Part shown: positions 1-6,291 of the stretch, piece by piece
Layout: every line of letters begins with the position of its first letter
Numbering within the stretch: the stretch's first letter is position 1
NCBI GenBank assembly: GCA_025963955.1
Contig: JAOPZU010000127.1
Span: forward strand, 1 to 9,347
Source of the DNA: Solirubrobacterales bacterium
GTDB taxonomy: Bacteria; Actinomycetota; Thermoleophilia; Solirubrobacterales; Solirubrobacteraceae
Reading direction: 5' to 3'
Length of the DNA stretch: 9,347 nucleotides
Made by a program: the position numbers and the translations under genes
Notes under the pieces: model-generated
Told to the model about the DNA's origin: nothing
Database searches by the model: none
Seen by the model: only the letters and a program-made list of their open reading frames with translations

Positions 1-86
1 GATACGACCTGCCTCTACGCGGTTCCGCGTTCCGCACCGTCCGCGACGCACTGCTCGACCACTACGCGCTCAGGAGCGCAGCATGA
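1..86 (+). CDS. C-terminal tail of an upstream gene (partial)
   Basis: The third forward frame is open from the window edge to a TGA at 84-86 and encodes 27 residues ending in DHYALRSAA. The TGA overlaps the helicase start in an ATGA arrangement, the same coupling used by the next genes, which argues that this is a real upstream cistron of the operon. The product is not recognisable from so short a tail. In related elements a primase-polymerase or other replication protein often precedes the helicase, but that is a guess from context. Confidence 0.55.
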   Translation, partial: YDLPLRGSAFRTVRDALLDHYALRSAA

Positions 87-1642
87 AGCTCGCGCCCGTC
101 ATCGATCTGCTGACCGAGGGCCGCGAGAGGGCCGACGCGTCGGGCGTCGCCATCCGCGCGGCGATGGACCCGACCGACGCAGGCAACGCGCGCCGCCTCG
201 CCGCCGTTGCCGGCGACGACCTCCGCGCCGTCACCGGCACCGGCTGGGTCGCCTGGGACGGCACCCGCTGGGCGCCCGACGACGTAGAGGCCACGACCGC
301 CATGCGATGGGCGCTGAAGACCGTCGCCAGCATCCGCGACGAGGACACCGCCCTTCGCGCGGCGGGCGCCGACGACGCCGCCCTCCGCGCCCGGTACCGC
401 CATCACCTGAACTCCCAGAACAGGCCGCGCCTGGACGCCATGCTGCACCTCGCCCGCGTCGCGATGCAGGTCCACCCCGACGACCTGGACGCGAACCCCG
501 ACCTCCTCAACACTCCCGCCGGCACGGTGCACCTGCCGACCGGCGAGATACACCCGCCTTGCCGCGAGGACTTCATCACCCGCTCGACGAACGTCGCACC
601 GCGCCCGGGTGACACCCCGGTCTGGGACGCCTTCCTCCGCAAGGTCCTGCCCGACCCGGACCTGCGCGCCTACGTCCAGCGCGAGGCCGGCTACTGCCTC
701 ACCGGCCACACCCACGAGCAGACGTTCCACGTCCTCCACGGGGCCGGCGCCAACGGCAAGAGCGTCTTCGAGCGCACCCTGAAGCACGTCTGCGGCGAGT
801 ACGCCACCAGCGCCGCCGCGGAGACGTTCATGGTCTCCCGCCGCGGAGGCGGCGACACCCGCTCAGACCTCGTTCGCCTGCGCGGCGCTCGCCTCGTCTC
901 GTTCTCCGAGACGTCCGACGGCCTGCGGTTCGACGACCGCCTCATCAAGGAGGTCACCGGCGGCGAGGCGATCACCGCCCGCGCCCTCTACGCCGCCGAG
1001 GTCACCTTCACGCCACGATTCAAGCTCCACGCCTCCTGCAACGGCCTCCCGCGCTTCGACGGCGCCGACTTCGCCATGCGCCGCCGTCTGCGGGTCGTCC
1101 CGTTCGGCGTCCAGATCCCGGAGAGCGAGCAGGACCCGCAGCTCGCTGCGCGCCTCGCGGCCGAGGCCCCAGGCATCCTCGCCTGGGCGATCGAAGGCGC
1201 CGCCCGCTGGTACACCGACGGGCTCGGAACCTGCGCCGCCGTCGAGGAGGCGAGCGCCGCCTCCGCCGACGACATGGACCCGATCGGCCTCTTCCTCGCG
1301 GACCGATGCCACCGCAGCCCCAACGCCTTCACCCCGTCGGCGTCGATCGCCACCGCCTATAGCGAGTGGGCGGACGCGAACCGCCAACCTGACCTTGGCG
1401 CGAAGAAGATCGGCGACGGGCTTGCGCGCCACGGCCTGGTCGGCGTCCGCTCCGGCGGGCAGCGCGGCTGGAAGGGCCTGGAACTGCGGCGCGAGGACAC
1501 GTCCGTGACGGATCGTGACGGATCGTCCCGACACTTCCCCAGGAGGAAAGACTCGGGGACTTCCGGGACGACCCGTCACGACCTGTCACACGGGCCCCAG
1601 AACGCCCTGACCGCCGACGTTCTCAATGGGGAAGCCGCCTGA
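83..1642 (+). CDS. Phage/plasmid replicative helicase, D5/P4 family (SF3 ATPase)
   Basis: Predicted replication protein of 519 residues that would unwind DNA as a ring helicase to start copying of the element. Residues about 30-200 look like the D5_N domain that precedes SF3 helicases. The ATPase core follows: Walker A GAGANGKS at 220-227, an acidic Walker B-like segment LVSFSE at 271-276, and a sensor/motif C region about 314-341 that includes KLHASCN and a basic RRRLR stretch fitting an arginine finger. A winged-helix-like segment is likely near 400-470. No primase motifs are visible in the N-terminal part, so priming must come from another protein. The ATG has an AGGAG 7 bases upstream and overlaps the previous stop. 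The last ~50 residues are low in hydrophobics and are encoded by a repeat array (1505-1589), so the tail may exist for the DNA rather than the protein. Confidence 0.9.
   Translation: MKLAPVIDLLTEGRERADASGVAIRAAMDPTDAGNARRLAAVAGDDLRAVTGTGWVAWDGTRWAPDDVEATTAMRWALKTVASIRDEDTALRAAGADDAALRARYRHHLNSQNRPRLDAMLHLARVAMQVHPDDLDANPDLLNTPAGTVHLPTGEIHPPCREDFITRSTNVAPRPGDTPVWDAFLRKVLPDPDLRAYVQREAGYCLTGHTHEQTFHVLHGAGANGKSVFERTLKHVCGEYATSAAAETFMVSRRGGGDTRSDLVRLRGARLVSFSETSDGLRFDDRLIKEVTGGEAITARALYAAEVTFTPRFKLHASCNGLPRFDGADFAMRRRLRVVPFGVQIPESEQDPQLAARLAAEAPGILAWAIEGAARWYTDGLGTCAAVEEASAASADDMDPIGLFLADRCHRSPNAFTPSASIATAYSEWADANRQPDLGAKKIGDGLARHGLVGVRSGGQRGWKGLELRREDTSVTDRDGSSRHFPRRKDSGTSGTTRHDLSHGPQNALTADVLNGEAA
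1505..1589. repeat. Paired iteron-like repeats, candidate replication origin
   Basis: Two tandem copies of GTGACGGATC lie at 1505-1514 and 1515-1524. Two inverted relatives, GACCCGTCAC and GACCTGTCAC, lie at 1570-1579 and 1580-1589. Each unit is 10 bp, one helical turn. Between them a second inverted repeat continues the symmetry (GTCCCG and TTCCCC on the left, CGGGAC and GGGGA on the right) around a purine-rich centre (about 1541-1552). The whole array is inside the helicase reading frame. Iterons next to or inside initiator genes are typical of plasmid and satellite origins, so origin function is plausible. A role in regulating the operon by an RNA hairpin is an alternative. Confidence 0.6.
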
Positions 1643-1917
1643 TGCCCGGCTCGCCGATCGTCGACGCGCTTCTCTCCGAACTGGACGAGGTCGCCCGTCG
1701 CCGCCTCGCGGACATGCTCGCCCCCTACCTCGAGCATGACGCCCCCACCTCGCCCCTACTTACAGCCGACGAGGCCGCCGCCTATCTCCGGTGCGACCGC
1801 CGCCGAGTCTGGGACCTCGTCCGCACCAAAGCCGTTCCCGCCCGCCGAGACGGACGGCGCGTCCTGCTGCACCGCGACGACCTCGACGCCTACCTCACGA
1901 CCAGGGATCACACATGA
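1642..1917 (+). CDS. Excisionase-like helix-turn-helix protein
   Basis: Small DNA-binding protein of 91 residues. Residues 38-85 fit the HTH_17/MerR-like excisionase domain: LLTADEAAAYLRC is the first helix-turn segment, followed by RRVWDLVRTKAVPARRDGRR and the closing HRDDLDAYL helix. Residues 1-35 form a separate acidic helical segment. Such proteins bend DNA at attachment sites and steer the integrase toward excision, or act as repressors or replication cofactors. The ATG overlaps the helicase stop (TGATG at 1640-1644), so the two are probably translated together. This position beside the replicase, far from the integrase, suggests coupling of excision with replication, although a purely regulatory role cannot be excluded. 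Confidence 0.75.
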   Translation: MPGSPIVDALLSELDEVARRRLADMLAPYLEHDAPTSPLLTADEAAAYLRCDRRRVWDLVRTKAVPARRDGRRVLLHRDDLDAYLTTRDHT

Positions 1918-2240
1918 CCACCATCATCCTCAGCGACCACGTCGTTACACCGCTCGACCACATCGGCGCTGGGCGCATCCCCACCCTTGACCTGACCTCT
2001 GACCTCCGGCTCGTCGGCGAGACGCGGCGCACCGCCGGCGAAGGACAGCAGGCGGCACGCACCATGCTCCGCCTCGCCGGCATCCGCACCGTCGGGCGGC
2101 CCGAAGCCCGCCAGCCCGGCGCGCTACGCGGCCCAAGCACCCAGGGGAGGTCGAAAATCACGGGCCGCGGTCTGGACGCTAATCGCGGTTCCTACGCTTC
2201 CCCCCCCGAATCGAAAACGGCCGAAAGGGACGGGCAGTGA
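1914..2240 (+). CDS. Unknown protein, 108 residues
   Basis: I do not recognise this protein. The start chosen is the ATG that overlaps the preceding stop (ATGA at 1914-1917), and the gene ends in a GTGA overlap with the HNH gene. The first ~70 codons have nearly all G or C at third positions, which supports real coding. The N-terminal 45 residues begin MTTIILSDHV and look compact, with beta-strand and helix potential. The last ~40 residues are rich in Gly, Arg, Ser and Pro and look disordered, with weaker third-position bias. An 8-C run at 2201-2208 lies in this tail, so the C-terminal frame would be sensitive to a sequencing indel. Confidence 0.6.
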   Translation: MTTIILSDHVVTPLDHIGAGRIPTLDLTSDLRLVGETRRTAGEGQQAARTMLRLAGIRTVGRPEARQPGALRGPSTQGRSKITGRGLDANRGSYASPPESKTAERDGQ

Positions 2241-2665
2241 AGCCGTTGCCGTGTCAGATATGCGGCGGGCCCACCCCGACCGCGAGGAACCGGTTCTGTG
2301 CGTCCTGCGGGAACGCGCGGCGGCGGGCGAGCCTGCGTGAGCGCGCCGCGAACAAGCCGACGCAGGCCGAGCGCGGATACGGCGCTGAGCATCGGCGGCT
2401 TCGCAAGCGCTGGGCGGTCCAGGTCGATACCGGCGAGGTGCCGTGCGCGCGCTGCGGCCTGCTGATCGCGCCTGGGGAGCCGTGGGACCTTGACCACGAC
2501 GACGATGACCGCAGCCGCTACCTCGGTCCGTCGCACGCTTCGTGCAATCGGGCGACGGAAGGCCGGCACCGGGACGACCCCCCGATCCCTCCGGCGGCTT
2601 TCGTGGAGTGCGCGTGCAACCAGGCGACGGGCGTGCCCTGCTCGAACCATTCGCGGGTCTGGTGA
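2237..2665 (+). CDS. HNH endonuclease-like protein
   Basis: Predicted HNH nuclease of 142 residues. An N-terminal zinc-ribbon-like part has C6xxC9 and C21xxC24. The HNH region follows: CARC at 70-73, the DLDH motif with H87, and HASCN at 100-104, in the order seen in phage HNH proteins. A Cys/His-containing tail (C125, C127, C135, H138) ends in SRVW. Phage HNH proteins of this type often lie beside the small terminase gene and help the packaging enzyme cut DNA, but no terminase follows here. The GTG start at 2237 overlaps the preceding stop and has AAGGGA about 7 bases upstream. In this element it may act in mobilisation, in packaging by a helper phage, or as a selfish nuclease. Confidence 0.82.
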   Translation: MKPLPCQICGGPTPTARNRFCASCGNARRRASLRERAANKPTQAERGYGAEHRRLRKRWAVQVDTGEVPCARCGLLIAPGEPWDLDHDDDDRSRYLGPSHASCNRATEGRHRDDPPIPPAAFVECACNQATGVPCSNHSRVW

Positions 2666-2863
2666 TCCCCGAAGTGCAGCTCGCGCGTTCGTCCTCCGCG
2701 CTCTCTTTGATCTTCGCCGCTTCGGCGGCGTGGCGGTCCGGGCTCGAATCCCGGCCGTGCGTTCCCGTCGTCGCCCTTCCCCTCCTTGGGGCGGCGTCGG
2801 GAACCACCCCTTCACCCCTGGCGCGCTGCGCGCCTCCCTACCCCGATCGAAAGGCAGCACCCC
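2666..2863 (+). other. Hairpin-rich non-coding stretch
   Basis: No convincing gene lies here. Four inverted repeats follow one another: a 6-bp stem with a TTCG loop at 2715-2730; a 5-bp stem CCGGG/CCCGG with 7-base loop CTCGAAT at 2738-2754 that looks like a tRNA T-arm; a long imperfect stem at 2762-2803 (TTCCCG pairing with CGGGAA); and a 6-bp stem GGCGCG/CGCGCC at 2820-2834. None is followed by a T-run, so they are not standard intrinsic terminators. The stretch separates the replication genes from the next gene pair and could process, protect or attenuate the transcript. Confidence 0.5.
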
Positions 2864-3196
2864 ATGTCCATGAGCAAGGCCATCGAGGCCATGAAGTCCA
2901 GCGGGATGACGTCGGATGAGATCCTCGGCGTGATCGGCGGCACCGGCGGCCCGGTTGACGCGGCGACGTTCGCCCAGGTCAACGATCCGGCGGTGGAGCC
3001 CGCCCCCGTCGGCCCGCCGGCGGAGCTCGCCGACGCAATCACCCCGGAGCAGGCGCAGGCCGCCGCCCGCCGTGCGCAGCCCGGCACGCCCGGTCGCGGC
3101 CGCCTGACGCTGCAGGCGATCAAGGCGATGAGCGCGGAGCAGCTGCTCGACGAAGACCCCGCGGAGGTCGACGCGGCGATCCGGGCGGGTGTGTGA
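2864..3196 (+). CDS. Unknown element protein, 110 residues
   Basis: I do not recognise this protein. It begins MSMSKAIEAMKSSGMTSDEI; a second ATG lies two codons later. GAAAGG at 2848-2853 is a fair ribosome-binding site 10 bases upstream. Residues 4-25 form a likely amphipathic helix. Residues 28-62 are rich in Pro and Ala and look like a linker. Residues 80-108 form a second helical part (LTLQAIKAMSAEQLLDEDPA). The two-helix-with-linker layout is common in small adaptor or DNA-associated phage proteins, but no function can be assigned. It is coupled to the next gene through its stop. Confidence 0.6.
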   Translation: MSMSKAIEAMKSSGMTSDEILGVIGGTGGPVDAATFAQVNDPAVEPAPVGPPAELADAITPEQAQAAARRAQPGTPGRGRLTLQAIKAMSAEQLLDEDPAEVDAAIRAGV

Positions 3197-3795
3197 TGGC
3201 GTTCACGACGGCCCGCGACCCGGGCAAGGCGTTCACGAAGCTCGAAGCCGAGCACCTGCGCCTTGAGGCGATGGTCCAGGAAGCAGCCGCGGAGGCGTTC
3301 AAGGCGGGCCGCGACCTCGGCGAGATCCCGACGCGGCTGCAGGCGGCACACGCCCGCGCCGCACGCGGCCTGGAAGGCGAGAGCCCCGACCAGGTGGCCG
3401 CAGACCGCGGGCGCCTGGCGCAGCTGCAGCAGGGCGCCGCTGACCGCCGCGCCGGCTACCAGCAGGCGGCTCAGCAGGTCGCCCAGCAGGTCGCCGCGTA
3501 CCGAGTGACGCACCTGGACTACTTCGTTCAGGAGGCGCACCAGCTCAGCGTGCAGGCGGATGCCGCCTACGGCCGGCTGCTCGTTGCCCTCGCCGAGGCC
3601 GCCGCCTGCTGGAACGAGGCCGCCTCGGCCTGGACCGACGTCTATCCCGCCGCCCGCGCGGAGGGCATCGACCTCGGCCACCTGCGCGTGAACCCGTTCG
3701 TGGAGCTGGAGCCCGCAGTTGCCGGCGTGGCGAACGTCCGCCCGCGCCCGCCCGGCGTCGACGACGACGGCGAACTGCTCAACCGCACGGGCTGA
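3196..3795 (+). CDS. Unknown coiled-coil protein, 199 residues
   Basis: A largely helical protein with no recognised family. Residues about 10-155 are rich in Ala, Glu, Gln and Arg with heptad-like spacing, including a Gln-rich segment about 85-100 (QQAAQQVAQQVAAY), so a long coiled coil or helical bundle is likely. The C-terminal ~35 residues are Pro- and Asp-rich. The start overlaps the previous stop: either ATG at 3196 (TGATG, used here) or GTG at 3193 (GTGA). Scaffold-like or structural roles are possible from shape alone. Together with the 110-residue protein it forms a two-gene unit between the HNH gene and the integrase unit. Confidence 0.65.
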   Translation: MAFTTARDPGKAFTKLEAEHLRLEAMVQEAAAEAFKAGRDLGEIPTRLQAAHARAARGLEGESPDQVAADRGRLAQLQQGAADRRAGYQQAAQQVAQQVAAYRVTHLDYFVQEAHQLSVQADAAYGRLLVALAEAAACWNEAASAWTDVYPAARAEGIDLGHLRVNPFVELEPAVAGVANVRPRPPGVDDDGELLNRTG

Positions 3796-3865
3796 CCGAT
3801 GGGACGAGACCGCAGTCGCCCGCCGCGTGGACGTTGCGGGCGCCGTTCGGGAGGCGTGGCCCGTC

Positions 3866-3895
3866 TTGCCATCGGCTTCCCGCCAGGCGTAGGCT
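3866..3895 (+). promoter_or_regulatory. Candidate sigma70-type promoter for the integrase unit
   Basis: TTGCCA at 3866-3871 (five of six matches to TTGACA) is followed after 18 bases by TAGGCT at 3890-3895, which fits the TAnnnT pattern of actinobacterial -10 boxes. Transcription would start near 3902 and leave a leader of about 150 bases before the ATG at 4055. It lies in the only gap ahead of the 4055-5724 gene pair, where a promoter is expected. Confidence 0.5.
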
Positions 3896-3944
3896 CCGCG
3901 AAGAAGTGGGGCCGCACCTGTTGAAGCAGGCCGACCCCGTGACA

Positions 3945-4001
3945 TCGGAGTGCGACCTCCGACGTGACCTGCAGGCTACCCCCGCGATCGGGTCGCCTGC
4001 A
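3945..4001 (+). promoter_or_regulatory. Two-hairpin 5' leader ahead of the integrase unit
   Basis: Two inverted repeats lie between the candidate promoter and the ATG at 4055. The first is TCGGAG/CTCCGA with a 6-base loop at 3945-3962. The second is TGCAGGC/GCCTGCA at 3970-4001, whose interior CCC/GGG can also pair. Neither is followed by a T-run. They may form RNA hairpins that set integrase expression, or act as operators. The rest of 3796-4054 shows no supportable gene. Confidence 0.4.
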
Positions 4002-4054
4002 CGCCGCTTCCCCGCACCCTCGGTGTCTCCCACCCCCCAAGGAGACCACCACCC

Positions 4055-4480
4055 ATGAACACCGTTCCACAGACCTTCACCCTCGACGCCGTCGAGCGGC
4101 GAGCGATCCGTGACGCGGTCGCGACGACCGCCACCGCCCTCGGCGACGTCACGCTCGCCATCGACCACGGGCGCCGGGACGAGGCGCTCGCGCTCCTCGC
4201 CGAGTTCGAGCTAGGCATCGCAGTCCTGGATGCGATCGGCTGGTCCGACGTTCCGGAGGCACCCGACGAACAACCGGTCGAGCCGGTCGAGCCGCTGCGC
4301 CAGTACGCCGACGATCACCTCGAAGGCCTCGTCGAGGTCTGGGAGGCCGAGGCCGAGATGCGGCGCGACCCGTCGACGGTCGGGATCGCCGGACCCGCGG
4401 ACGCCCTGGAGCGCACGGCCGTCCTCGTCTCGGTCCTCAGTCGGGTGCTGGCGACGCTGGACGACCGCGAGGAGATCTGA
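4055..4480 (+). CDS. Unknown helical protein, 141 residues, upstream of integrase
   Basis: I do not recognise this protein. A strong AAGGAG (4039-4044) lies 10 bases before the ATG. The protein is acidic and mostly helical: residues 9-62 (beginning LDAVERRAIRDAVATTATAL) and 80-138 form helical segments, separated by a Pro/Glu-rich linker about 66-78 that repeats PVEPVEP. Its TGA overlaps the integrase ATG (TGATG at 4478-4482), so the two are translated together. The coupling suggests a role tied to recombination, such as controlling the level or direction of integrase, but this is inference from position only. Confidence 0.65.
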   Translation: MNTVPQTFTLDAVERRAIRDAVATTATALGDVTLAIDHGRRDEALALLAEFELGIAVLDAIGWSDVPEAPDEQPVEPVEPLRQYADDHLEGLVEVWEAEAEMRRDPSTVGIAGPADALERTAVLVSVLSRVLATLDDREEI

Positions 4481-5724
4481 TGGCCGGCGCGAAGCTCGTT
4501 CCGACGCGGTGGCCTGGGATCTACAAGCGCGGCAGCCGCTGGGTCTACCAGTGGACGGATGCCGGCGGGGTAGGCCGCCGGCGGACGGTCAGCAGCCTCG
4601 ATGAGGCGCGCACGGGCAAGGCCGACCGTGAACGGGAGGCCCGTGAGGGCGTCCCCGCCGCGGTTCAGGCGCCCGGGGCGCTCACGCTCGCGCGCTACGC
4701 CCGCGAGCTGTACGGCGCCGACGTGAGTCGCCCGGCGGGTAGCGACCCGCTGACGGGCCGCTACACGGGCCGGCGGGGCGCGATCCGCGAGGCGACGCGG
4801 GCGCAGTACCGCGACTACTTCGAGCGGACGTGGCTCCCGGCACTCGGCGGACGCGCGATCGACTCGCTGCGGCCAGCTGACCTGCGGCGCGTCGTCGACC
4901 AAATGGCCGCTCGCACAGGGACGGCGCGCCTGGCCGACGCCACCATCCGCCGGCACTTCGCGCCGATGTCCGCGCTGATGGCGACCGCCGCCGAGGAAGG
5001 CGTGGTCCCGACGAACGTCGCCCGGGACGTCCGCCTGCCGTCGGGTCGAGACCAGCTGCACAAGTTCGCCGCCGGTGGCGACGACCCCGACGAGGAGGAC
5101 CTTCGTGCCCTTACCGCCGACCAGGTCGCCGCCTTCCTCGAGATCGTGGCGCCGAGGTGGCGGACGTTCTTCGCGCTGCTGGCTGCGACCGGCTTACGGT
5201 TCAGCGAAGCGACCGCGCTTCGGTGGAGCGACCTCGAACTAGACGGCAGCGCGCCGCACCTCCGGGTGCGCCGCAGCGTCGTCTGGGGCGTCATGGGCCC
5301 GCCGAAGACCCGGCACGCGCGGCGGAAGGTCCCGCTCCCTCACTCCCTCGTTCTCGATCTGCGCCGTCGGCGCAGCGATGCCGAATGGCATCAGGACGGC
5401 GACCTCGTTTTCCCGAGCGAGCACGGCACCCCGGTCGAGATGTCGAACCTCCGCCGCCGCGTGCTCAAGCCCGCGGCGCAGGAGGCCGACGTTTGGCCGA
5501 TCGGCTTCCACACGTTCCGGCACACGTGCGCCTCGCAGCTCATCGCGCGCGGGCGGAACATCCTGCAAGTGTCCCGCTGGCTCGGTCACCATGACCCCGG
5601 CTACACGCTGCGGACGTACGCGCACCTGCTCGACGAGGGTGTCGGCGAGCCGCTCGAGATCGGTCTAGCGCCCCGTCAGGTCCCGGACGCGGACCGGCTT
5701 GGAGTGGAAATTCTTCCCGTCTGA
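4480..5724 (+). CDS. Tyrosine recombinase / phage-type integrase
   Basis: Integrase of 414 residues that would catalyse site-specific insertion and excision of the element. Residues about 12-45 (GIYKRGSRWVYQW...) fit the N-terminal arm-binding AP2-like domain, about 70-175 the SAM-like core-binding domain, and about 210-390 the catalytic domain. The catalytic set is complete: R240 in ATGLRFSE, K276 in PPKTRHARRK, H344 and R347 in HTFRHT, H370 in WLGHHDP, and the nucleophile Y380 in TYAHL. Length and layout are normal for actinobacterial integrases. The start overlaps the upstream stop. The last 60 bases overlap the convergent gene on the other strand. The partial tRNA copy at 6292-6333 is the natural candidate for its attachment core. 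Confidence 0.96.
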   Translation: MAGAKLVPTRWPGIYKRGSRWVYQWTDAGGVGRRRTVSSLDEARTGKADREREAREGVPAAVQAPGALTLARYARELYGADVSRPAGSDPLTGRYTGRRGAIREATRAQYRDYFERTWLPALGGRAIDSLRPADLRRVVDQMAARTGTARLADATIRRHFAPMSALMATAAEEGVVPTNVARDVRLPSGRDQLHKFAAGGDDPDEEDLRALTADQVAAFLEIVAPRWRTFFALLAATGLRFSEATALRWSDLELDGSAPHLRVRRSVVWGVMGPPKTRHARRKVPLPHSLVLDLRRRRSDAEWHQDGDLVFPSEHGTPVEMSNLRRRVLKPAAQEADVWPIGFHTFRHTCASQLIARGRNILQVSRWLGHHDPGYTLRTYAHLLDEGVGEPLEIGLAPRQVPDADRLGVEILPV

Positions 5725-6132
5725 GGTGCTGATCAGCGCCCGGACTCGGTGTGCGGGGTCGCCTTCGGCGAACGAGCCGGGCAGCTGGTACATCGTGATC
5801 GAGTCCCGCGGCGCGATCTTGAAGGGTCCGGGGACGCCAAGAGGCAGCGGCTGCGGGAAGAACATGCTCTCGCCGCCACGACGGAGCGGGCCCGTACCGA
5901 GATGCGTGATCTTCACATCGTGACCGCTGTGATTCGTGATCCGGAAGACGACCGCCAGCATCGGCGCCGCGCCCGCGGAGACGATCGACGTCCGCTTCAT
6001 GCTGACCTCGACCCTCGTCGCCCAGGTCCGCCACTGCGACACCAACTCGAGGGCGAGCGCCGCGGTGGCCACGACTGCGGCGTAGCCCGCAACGATGACC
6101 GTGCCCGTCTCGTTGTCCAGAGCCGCGAGCAT
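5665..6132 (-). CDS. Single-pass membrane protein of unknown function
   Basis: Protein of 155 residues from the ATG at 6132; a GTG at 6171 would add 13 residues. Neither start has a clear ribosome-binding site. A hydrophobic segment at about residues 10-31 (VIVAGYAAVVATAALALEL) is followed by positively charged residues (R, R, K, R), which by the positive-inside rule places the C-terminal domain in the cytoplasm. That domain (about 45-155) looks like a beta-sandwich: FRITNHSGHDVKITHLG and later APRDSITMYQLPG alternate polar and hydrophobic residues. Similar small proteins occur beside integrases in actinobacterial elements in my recollection, but no function is known to me. The 3' end overlaps the integrase gene tail to tail. 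Cargo or superinfection exclusion is possible. Confidence 0.65.
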   Translation of the reverse strand: MLAALDNETGTVIVAGYAAVVATAALALELVSQWRTWATRVEVSMKRTSIVSAGAAPMLAVVFRITNHSGHDVKITHLGTGPLRRGGESMFFPQPLPLGVPGPFKIAPRDSITMYQLPGSFAEGDPAHRVRALISTSDGKNFHSKPVRVRDLTGR

Positions 6133-6163
6133 GGGCGGATGTTGGCGTGCTGATCGGACGGCA

Positions 6164-6183
6164 GGGGTCACGAAGGGGTCACG
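6164..6183. repeat. Tandem 9-bp repeat near the attachment site
   Basis: GGGGTCACG occurs at 6164-6172 and again at 6175-6183, an 11-bp period that puts both copies on the same DNA face. They lie about 110-130 bases from the attachment core and just upstream of the membrane-protein ATG. Integrase arm-binding sites and repressor operators both look like this; the sequence does not tell which. Confidence 0.4.
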
Positions 6184-6291
6184 CTCTTAACCGCGAGGCA
6201 GCTACGCCGAGGCGGACGCATACCTGAAGAAGTAGCCGATTTGCGGGCACTTCCCCGACTGGACGTTTGTGGGCGTAACCCACGGCACGCG

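Noticed and set aside
863..1579. Reverse-strand frame of 238 codons opposite the helicase
   Set aside because: It lies over the ATPase core of the helicase and has composition-driven sequence only.
2715..2730. TTCG-capped hairpin as intrinsic terminator after the HNH gene
   Set aside because: No T-run follows the stem, and a further hairpin begins within 10 bases.
2671..2762. Possible complete tRNA (T-arm-like hairpin, stem that could be a long variable arm)
   Set aside because: The putative 3' acceptor strand CCGTGCG has no CGCACGG partner upstream, the T-loop begins with C instead of T, and seven bases separate the variable arm from the T-stem. No acceptable cloverleaf forms.
3799..3924. 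41-residue Arg-rich frame between the coiled-coil gene and the promoter
   Set aside because: There is no ribosome-binding site, only about two thirds of codons end in G or C, and the candidate promoter lies inside it.
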